Shown piece after piece: positions 58,487 to 64,000 of a stretch of 64,000 bases of DNA (within the stretch, counting starts at the first letter, position 1; every line of letters starts with the position of its first letter). Both the position numbers and the translations under genes were made by a program. A model generated the notes under the pieces. The model was not told the DNA's origin. It worked only from the letters and a program-made list of their open reading frames with translations, and did not search any database. Location: NCBI RefSeq assembly GCF_900074915.1, contig NZ_LT222319.1, forward strand, positions 5,511,501 to 5,575,500, read 5' to 3'. This stretch comes from Pseudomonas cerasi. Its GTDB lineage: Bacteria > Pseudomonadota > Gammaproteobacteria > Pseudomonadales > Pseudomonadaceae.

Positions 58487-58897
58487 ATGATGGACCAGAA
58501 ATTTCTTTTCACGCATGCAAAGATTTCCAGCATCCTTCTGGAGTACCAGCATGCCCAATCTCGAAGCCGTCACCCCCCTTCGCAGCGTCCAGATAGCTGG
58601 TCGTCGAGCAATGCGCAGTGCTGCGCACGCTACCGTGTCTGCGCCGAAGCCGAGCCTGCCTTGCTCTGTCAGGTGTTGAACCTGTTTGCCATGCAGTACC
58701 TGATTCCCGACCAATTGAGTGCCGTGCAGCAAGAGAACCTGCTGCTCATCGATCTTCAAGTCTCCAGATTGAGCTGGCATCGGGCACAAGTGATTGGTGA
58801 AAAAATGCGCAACCTGATCGACGTCTGCTCAGTGGAGGTCGAGCAAGTCGACGCCCGCAATACCGCGCAATCCCGTGTCGCCCTGGCGACGGGCTGA
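58487..58897 (+). CDS. Small ACT-like (IlvH/IlvM-type) protein, probable frameshift near its 5' end
   Basis: The C-terminal part of this frame (CAEAEPALLCQVLNLFAMQ and MRNLIDVCSVEVE) resembles short ACT domains such as IlvM. As an uninterrupted frame it begins at ATG 58487, but that N-terminus looks like promoter DNA. A better start, ATG 58551 with GGAG 8 bases upstream, is in a different frame. The two frames would join if the C6 run at 58573-58578 had one more C. Either the sequence has an error, the gene is frameshifted, or the run is slippery. The role is unknown; it is divergent from an Lrp regulator. Confidence 0.55.
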   Translation: MMDQKFLFTHAKISSILLEYQHAQSRSRHPPSQRPDSWSSSNAQCCARYRVCAEAEPALLCQVLNLFAMQYLIPDQLSAVQQENLLLIDLQVSRLSWHRAQVIGEKMRNLIDVCSVEVEQVDARNTAQSRVALATG

Positions 58898-59007
58898 ATC
58901 AATTCGCCTGCTCCGGCAATTCCCGGTCGCATAGAACGAACAACGCTGTCACGCTTGGCGTCTACTCTTGTTCATCGTCCAATGACGAATTGCCTCAAGG
59001 AGCGCAC

Positions 59008-60792
59008 ATGGCAGCCCTGGCCCCCTCTTCACAGGATCGCTGGCTCGATCTGAATGATGTGTTGCGTGATCTGGTTGCCGAAGGCTATCTCGGCCAGGAC
59101 GACGCGGAAACGGCACTCACCCAACGTCGCAGCGCAGTGAACATCCAGCTGCATCCCCTCGAGTTTCTCGCTTCGCTGCAGTTTGACGACCTCAAGCGGC
59201 CGGGCAAGAAGCTGGACGTGGAAACCCTGACCGCCTGGCTGGCCAAAACCTGTGGCCAGCCTTACATGCGTATCGATCCGCTGAAGATCAACGTCGCGGC
59301 GGTCACGCCACTGATGTCCTACGCCTTTGCCCAGCGCCACAAGATTCTGGCCGTGGCGGTCGATCGCGAATCGGTGACCATCGCCAGCGCGCAGCCTTAT
59401 GTGCGCTCATGGGAAGCCGACCTGGCGCATGTGCTCAAGCTGCAGATCAAACGCGTGGTCGCCAACCCGTCAGACATCCAGCGCATGGCGATGGAGTTTT
59501 TCAGGCTGGCCAAGTCGGTCAGCGGTGCCAGCGCCTCTGAGCAAAAAATGAGCAACATGGGCAACTTCGAACAGTTGCTCAAGCTCGGCGCCAGCGATCA
59601 GGAGCCTGACGCCAACGACGCGCACATCGTCAATATCGTCGACTGGCTGTTTCAGTACGCCTTCCAGCAACGCGCCAGCGATATTCACATCGAGCCGCGC
59701 CGCGAACAGGGCACCGTACGCTTTCGAATCGACGGGGTGCTGCATAACGTTTACCAGTTTCCGGCGCAGGTGATCATGGCGATTGTCAGCCGCCTGAAAA
59801 GCCTGGGGCGGATGAACGTCGCCGAAAAACGCAAACCACAGGACGGGCGGGTCAAGACCACCACGCCTGAAAATCGTGAAGTGGAGTTGCGCCTGTCGAC
59901 CCTGCCGACCGCGTTCGGCGAAAAAATGGTCATGCGGATCTTCGACCCCGAGGTGTTGCTCAAGGACTTCGACCAACTGGGCTTCTCCAGTGACGACCTG
60001 CGGCGCTGGCAGGAAATGACCCGCCAGCCCAACGGCATCATTCTGGTCACCGGCCCGACCGGTTCGGGCAAGACCACCACGCTGTACACCACCCTCAAGA
60101 AACTGGCGACCTCCGAGGTCAACCTGTGCACCATCGAAGACCCCATCGAGATGGTCGAGCCGGCCTTCAACCAGATGCAGGTGCAGCACAACATCGAACT
60201 GAGCTTTGCCGCCGGCGTGCGCGCGCTGATGCGACAGGACCCGGATATCATCATGATCGGCGAGATTCGCGACCTGGAGACCGCTGAAATGGCGATTCAG
60301 GCGGCGCTTACCGGTCACCTGGTGCTGTCGACGCTGCACACCAACGACGCACCCAGCGCCATCAGCCGGATGCTCGAACTGGGTGTGCCGCACTACCTGC
60401 TCAAGGCGACCATCCTCGGCGTCATGGCCCAGCGTCTGGTGCGTACCCTTTGCCCGCACTGCAAGGCCCCGATCAACCTGAACGAAACCGACTGGCAAAC
60501 CCTGACGCGCCCCTGGCAGGCACCGGTGCCACCCGGCGCGCATCAGGCAGTCGGTTGTGTGGAATGCCGAGATACCGGCTATCGGGGCCGGGCGGGTGTC
60601 TACGAGATCATGGTCATGTCCGACAACATCAAAGCATTGATCTCGGCGGACCTCGACCTGACGGCCATGCGTCGTCAGGCCTTCAAGGAAGGTACGCGCA
60701 GCCTGCGTCTGTCCGGCGCGCAGAAAGTCTCGGCAGGCCTGACTACACTCGAGGAAGTGTTGAGGGTGACACCGCAGAGCGAACAACGTTGA
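59008..60792 (+). CDS. Stand-alone GspE/PilB-type secretion ATPase
   Basis: A 594-residue type II/IV secretion ATPase. It has an N-terminal MshEN/GspE-N region (about 1-170), the N2 domain (RASDIHIEPRREQGTVRFRIDGVL), Walker A GPTGSGKTTTLYT, the Asp box TIEDPIE, Walker B DPDIIMIGEIRD, the His box STLHTND and a C-terminal tetracysteine zinc site (CPHC and CVEC). The ATG at 59008 follows AAGGAG. No other secretion or pilus gene is nearby, so its partner machine must be encoded elsewhere. Homologue of PA5210 by position. Confidence 0.92.
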   Translation: MAALAPSSQDRWLDLNDVLRDLVAEGYLGQDDAETALTQRRSAVNIQLHPLEFLASLQFDDLKRPGKKLDVETLTAWLAKTCGQPYMRIDPLKINVAAVTPLMSYAFAQRHKILAVAVDRESVTIASAQPYVRSWEADLAHVLKLQIKRVVANPSDIQRMAMEFFRLAKSVSGASASEQKMSNMGNFEQLLKLGASDQEPDANDAHIVNIVDWLFQYAFQQRASDIHIEPRREQGTVRFRIDGVLHNVYQFPAQVIMAIVSRLKSLGRMNVAEKRKPQDGRVKTTTPENREVELRLSTLPTAFGEKMVMRIFDPEVLLKDFDQLGFSSDDLRRWQEMTRQPNGIILVTGPTGSGKTTTLYTTLKKLATSEVNLCTIEDPIEMVEPAFNQMQVQHNIELSFAAGVRALMRQDPDIIMIGEIRDLETAEMAIQAALTGHLVLSTLHTNDAPSAISRMLELGVPHYLLKATILGVMAQRLVRTLCPHCKAPINLNETDWQTLTRPWQAPVPPGAHQAVGCVECRDTGYRGRAGVYEIMVMSDNIKALISADLDLTAMRRQAFKEGTRSLRLSGAQKVSAGLTTLEEVLRVTPQSEQR

Positions 60793-60932
60793 TCAGGGTG
60801 AAAGCGTTGTTCCAGAAGGCCGCGCGGCATGGCGAGCCAGCTAAAGTGAACTACGCGGTACACCTTGATTGAACTAGTTCGTAGCTTTGGCTATCCAACC
60901 CCTCAGAACAACCACAGCTGGAGTAATTCATC

Positions 60933-61253
60933 ATGCGTCTCAAGTTCGCTGTCGCCACCGTAGCCTTGCTTTCCATCCCAATGGGTTCAGCGATGGCTGA
61001 CACCTTCTGGCGTAATGTGCTGTCTTCCGGTGCAACCACCGGCTCGACTTACCTGACCTTTAAGGATCACAAGCTGATCGTTGCCGCCCAGGACGACGCA
61101 GGCAGCTTCGTCGCCAGCGACGGTGGCATCCGCGGTCCGTTCCTGGAAGCGGCCATCGAGCAGGTGCGCAAAGACAATCCAGGCCTGAAAGCCACCGATA
61201 TGGAACTGGCCAACGCGATCCTGGATAAGAATCTGGTCGCTGAAAACCAGTAA
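60933..61253 (+). CDS. DUF2388 exported protein
   Basis: A 106-residue protein with a signal peptide (cleavage after SAMA, residue 22). The conserved block IVAAQDDAGSFVASDGGIRGPFLEAAIEQVRK identifies DUF2388, a Pseudomonas-specific family sometimes labelled holin-like. The ATG at 60933 follows GGAG at 60919-60922. A strong bidirectional terminator follows. Function unknown. Confidence 0.85.
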   Translation: MRLKFAVATVALLSIPMGSAMADTFWRNVLSSGATTGSTYLTFKDHKLIVAAQDDAGSFVASDGGIRGPFLEAAIEQVRKDNPGLKATDMELANAILDKNLVAENQ

Positions 61254-61277
61254 GTCTTGCCGATTAGCTTCGCGCAT

Positions 61278-61307
61278 AAAAAATGCCGCTCCATGAGCGG
61301 CATTTTT
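61278..61307. terminator. Bidirectional terminator between the DUF2388 gene and gcvH
   Basis: AAAATGCCGCT (61280-61290) pairs with AGCGGCATTTT (61296-61306) around CCATG, with A and T runs on both sides. It can end transcripts of the rightward DUF2388 gene and of the leftward gcvT-gcvH operon. Confidence 0.88.
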
Positions 61308-61322
61308 GTGAGCGGCAATCGG

Positions 61323-61709
61323 TTATTCGCCGATAGCGCTCTTGTACCCGGCTGCATCCAGCAGCTTGGCCAGATCGCCGCTGGCGTCGCTTGGCTTGAG
61401 CTTGAAGATCCAGGCGTCGTACGGATCACTGTTGAGCGACTCGGGCGAATCGCCCAGCGCTGCGTTGACTTCGATCACCTCGCCCGCAACCGGCGAGTAA
61501 ATATCCGAAGCAGCCTTGACCGACTCCACAACACCGGCGGTGTCAGCGGCAGCGAACACTTTGCCGATTTCCGGCAGTTCGACGAAGACCACATCGCCCA
61601 GTGCTTCCTGTGCATGGTCCGAGATGCCAACGGTCACGGTGCCGTCTGACTCCAGACGTGCCCACTCATGACTTTCGGCGAAACGCAGCTCGGCGGGAAT
61701 ATTGCTCAT
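61323..61709 (-). CDS. gcvH: Glycine cleavage system H protein
   Basis: A 128-residue lipoyl carrier of the glycine cleavage complex. The lipoylated lysine is in GVVESVKAASDIYSPVAGE, and the N-terminus IPAELRFAESHEWARLESDG is typical. The ATG is at 61707-61709. It follows gcvT by 44 bases in the same operon. In PAO1 I recall gcvP next in line; here the operon ends at a terminator and a DUF2388 gene, so the P protein must come from another locus. Confidence 0.95.
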   Translation of the reverse strand: MSNIPAELRFAESHEWARLESDGTVTVGISDHAQEALGDVVFVELPEIGKVFAAADTAGVVESVKAASDIYSPVAGEVIEVNAALGDSPESLNSDPYDAWIFKLKPSDASGDLAKLLDAAGYKSAIGE

Positions 61710-61753
61710 TTAGTCATCCTCAACATCGGGTCAGCGGAAAACCCGCCATTAGG

Positions 61754-62836
<1,083 letters not shown>

Positions 62837-62990
62837 GGGTTTCTCCTTCCGGGCGTGGCGAAGGTGCGGGCAGACGAGATCGGCAAGCCCCCCAATAAAC
62901 CGGAGTTTGCATCACGTAACAGCTGACCGAATTGTCTGACAGACCGCACCAATTGCGGCGCATTGTAGCCGCAAGGTGAGAACCCCGCAC

Positions 62991-64000
62991 CTAGCCAGTC
63001 TGACGGGCAGAGCGGCGAATCAGCCCAATGACGGGTAATAGTCCTACAAGCACCAGCGACAAAGCTGGCAACGCAGCCCTTGCCCACTCGCCCTCGCTGG
63101 TCATTTCGAAGATGCGTACCGCCAGCGTATCCCAGCCAAACGGGCGCATCAGCAGGGTTGCCGGCATTTCCTTGAGCACATCGACGAACACCAGCAGCGC
63201 CGCGCTCAGCGCCCCTGGCACCAGCAACGGCAGATACACGTTGAGAAACAACTTTGGTCCGCTGACCCCCAGACTGCGCGCCGCTTCAGGCAATGACGGG
63301 CGGATACGCGACAGGCTGTGCTCCAACGGACCGAAGGCGACGGCGATGAAGCGCACCAGATAAGCCAGCAGCAAGGCCGAGAGGCTGCCCAGCAGCAAAG
63401 GCTTGCCTGCGCCGCCCAGCCAGCCGGACAGCGGAATGACCAGTTCGCGGTCCAGGTAACTGAACGCCAGCATGATTGAAACCGCCAGTACCGAGCCAGG
63501 CAATGCGTAGCCCAAATTGGCGAGGCTGACGCCGGAGCGGATCGCAGGCGTGGGCGCCATACGTCGGGCAAACGCCAGAATCAGCGCCACACTGACGGTG
63601 ATCAACGCCGCCATGCCACCCAGATAGAGCGTGTGCAGAATCAGCCCTGTGTAGCGCTCATCCAGATCGAAGCGGCCACGCTGCCAGACCCAGACGATCA
63701 GTTGCAGCATCGGCACCACGAAAGCACAGAGAAACACCAGCCCACACCAGAAGCTCGCGGCCAATGCCTTGAGGCCGCGCAACCGGTAAAGCGCAGCGCC
63801 ACGCGGACGCTCGTTGGCCGGTCGGCTTGCACCCCGGGCGCGGCGTTCGCCGTACAGCAGCACCAGCACGGCCAACAGCAGCAGGCTGGCCAGTTGCGCA
63901 GCGCTGGACAGGCTGAAGAAGCCGTACCAGGTCTTGTAGATGGCAGTGGTGAAGGTATCGAAGTTGAACACCGACACCGCACCAAAATCGGCCAGGGTTT
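62991..64000 (-). CDS. Iron(III)-type ABC transporter permease (N-terminus beyond window)
   Basis: The frame stays open to the right edge, giving the last 336 or so residues of a permease that in this family has about 500-560. Six or more membrane segments are visible. The EAA loop EAARSLGVSGPKLFLNVYLPLL and the downstream VDVLKEMPATLLMRPFGWDTLA are typical of FbpB/SfuB ferric-iron permeases. A methionine at 63977 is internal, not the start, because the coding frame continues upstream with ADFGAVSVFNFD. It would work with a periplasmic binding protein encoded to the right. Confidence 0.88.
   Translation of the reverse strand, partial: TLADFGAVSVFNFDTFTTAIYKTWYGFFSLSSAAQLASLLLLAVLVLLYGERRARGASRPANERPRGAALYRLRGLKALAASFWCGLVFLCAFVVPMLQLIVWVWQRGRFDLDERYTGLILHTLYLGGMAALITVSVALILAFARRMAPTPAIRSGVSLANLGYALPGSVLAVSIMLAFSYLDRELVIPLSGWLGGAGKPLLLGSLSALLLAYLVRFIAVAFGPLEHSLSRIRPSLPEAARSLGVSGPKLFLNVYLPLLVPGALSAALLVFVDVLKEMPATLLMRPFGWDTLAVRIFEMTSEGEWARAALPALSLVLVGLLPVIGLIRRSARQTG

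Noticed and set aside
62837..62990. Glycine riboswitch upstream of gcvT
   Set aside because: I looked for the paired aptamer pattern on the minus strand and found neither the conserved GGAGAG-type core nor tandem similar domains.

Overview
The window reads as chromosomal DNA of a fluorescent pseudomonad, most likely the Pseudomonas syringae group. The reasons are the high-GC codon use, the family membership of nearly every gene, blocks of gene order that I recall from P. aeruginosa PAO1 (ubiD-rho-trxA-ppx/ppk-hemB; PA0069; PA0102-0107/0114; metNIQ-znu-zur; thrB-polA-engB-dsbA-dgcH-ampDh2-kinB-algB; amgRS-tex-gshA-argA-argE; gcvHT), and the REP-type palindromes typical of this genus. There is no prophage, insertion sequence, CRISPR array, tRNA or rRNA that I can see. 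All comparisons with PAO1 are from memory, not from an alignment.

Layout. 1-3058: ubiD (cut by the left edge), rho and trxA, all leftward. 3180-6983: an FCD/GntR regulator divergent from a polar amino-acid ABC transporter; between them lie a FadR-type operator and a -24/-12 (sigma-54) promoter. 7051-8826: eight tandem 222-bp units, each carrying an inverted REP pair. 9022-15519: ppx and ppk (convergent, overlapping), hemB, a DedA protein and elbB. 15605-16698: a radical-SAM gene behind a perfect LexA box. 16906-21530: a beta-carbonic anhydrase/SulP pair, a conserved hypothetical gene, and orphan Cox11 and SCO copper chaperones with no cytochrome oxidase genes. 21765-24270: metNIQ-type transporter. 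24578-26728: large-subunit catalase. 26880-30689: a lipoprotein, znuB, znuC, zur and divergent znuA.

30829-40588: thrB, a DUF2782 protein, polA (with a degenerate proofreading site), an ErsA-like sRNA behind an AlgU-type promoter, engB, dsbA, an endonuclease/phosphatase-family protein, a GGDEF diguanylate cyclase and an AmpDh2-like lipoprotein amidase. 40642-46029: kinB and algB, a three-BON periplasmic protein, and a small envelope-stress-like gene set (hypothetical, DUF1328, Ivy) behind a well-formed sigma-54 promoter with an IHF site. 46030-46283 is a gene-order breakpoint relative to PAO1. 46284-61253: amgS/amgR, tex, a thioesterase, gshA, argA, argE, a CYTH triphosphatase, an Lrp regulator, an ACT-like gene with a probable frameshift, a stand-alone GspE-like ATPase and a DUF2388 protein. 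61323-64000: gcvH and gcvT without gcvP, and an iron(III)-type ABC permease cut by the right edge.

The window is mostly core housekeeping, metal homeostasis (Zn, Cu, Fe), envelope and alginate regulation, and amino-acid metabolism. I found no obviously new multigene system. The most interesting signals are the tandem REPIN array, the loss of all proofreading carboxylates in PolA, the leftover copper chaperones of a missing oxidase operon, and several well-formed regulatory sites.
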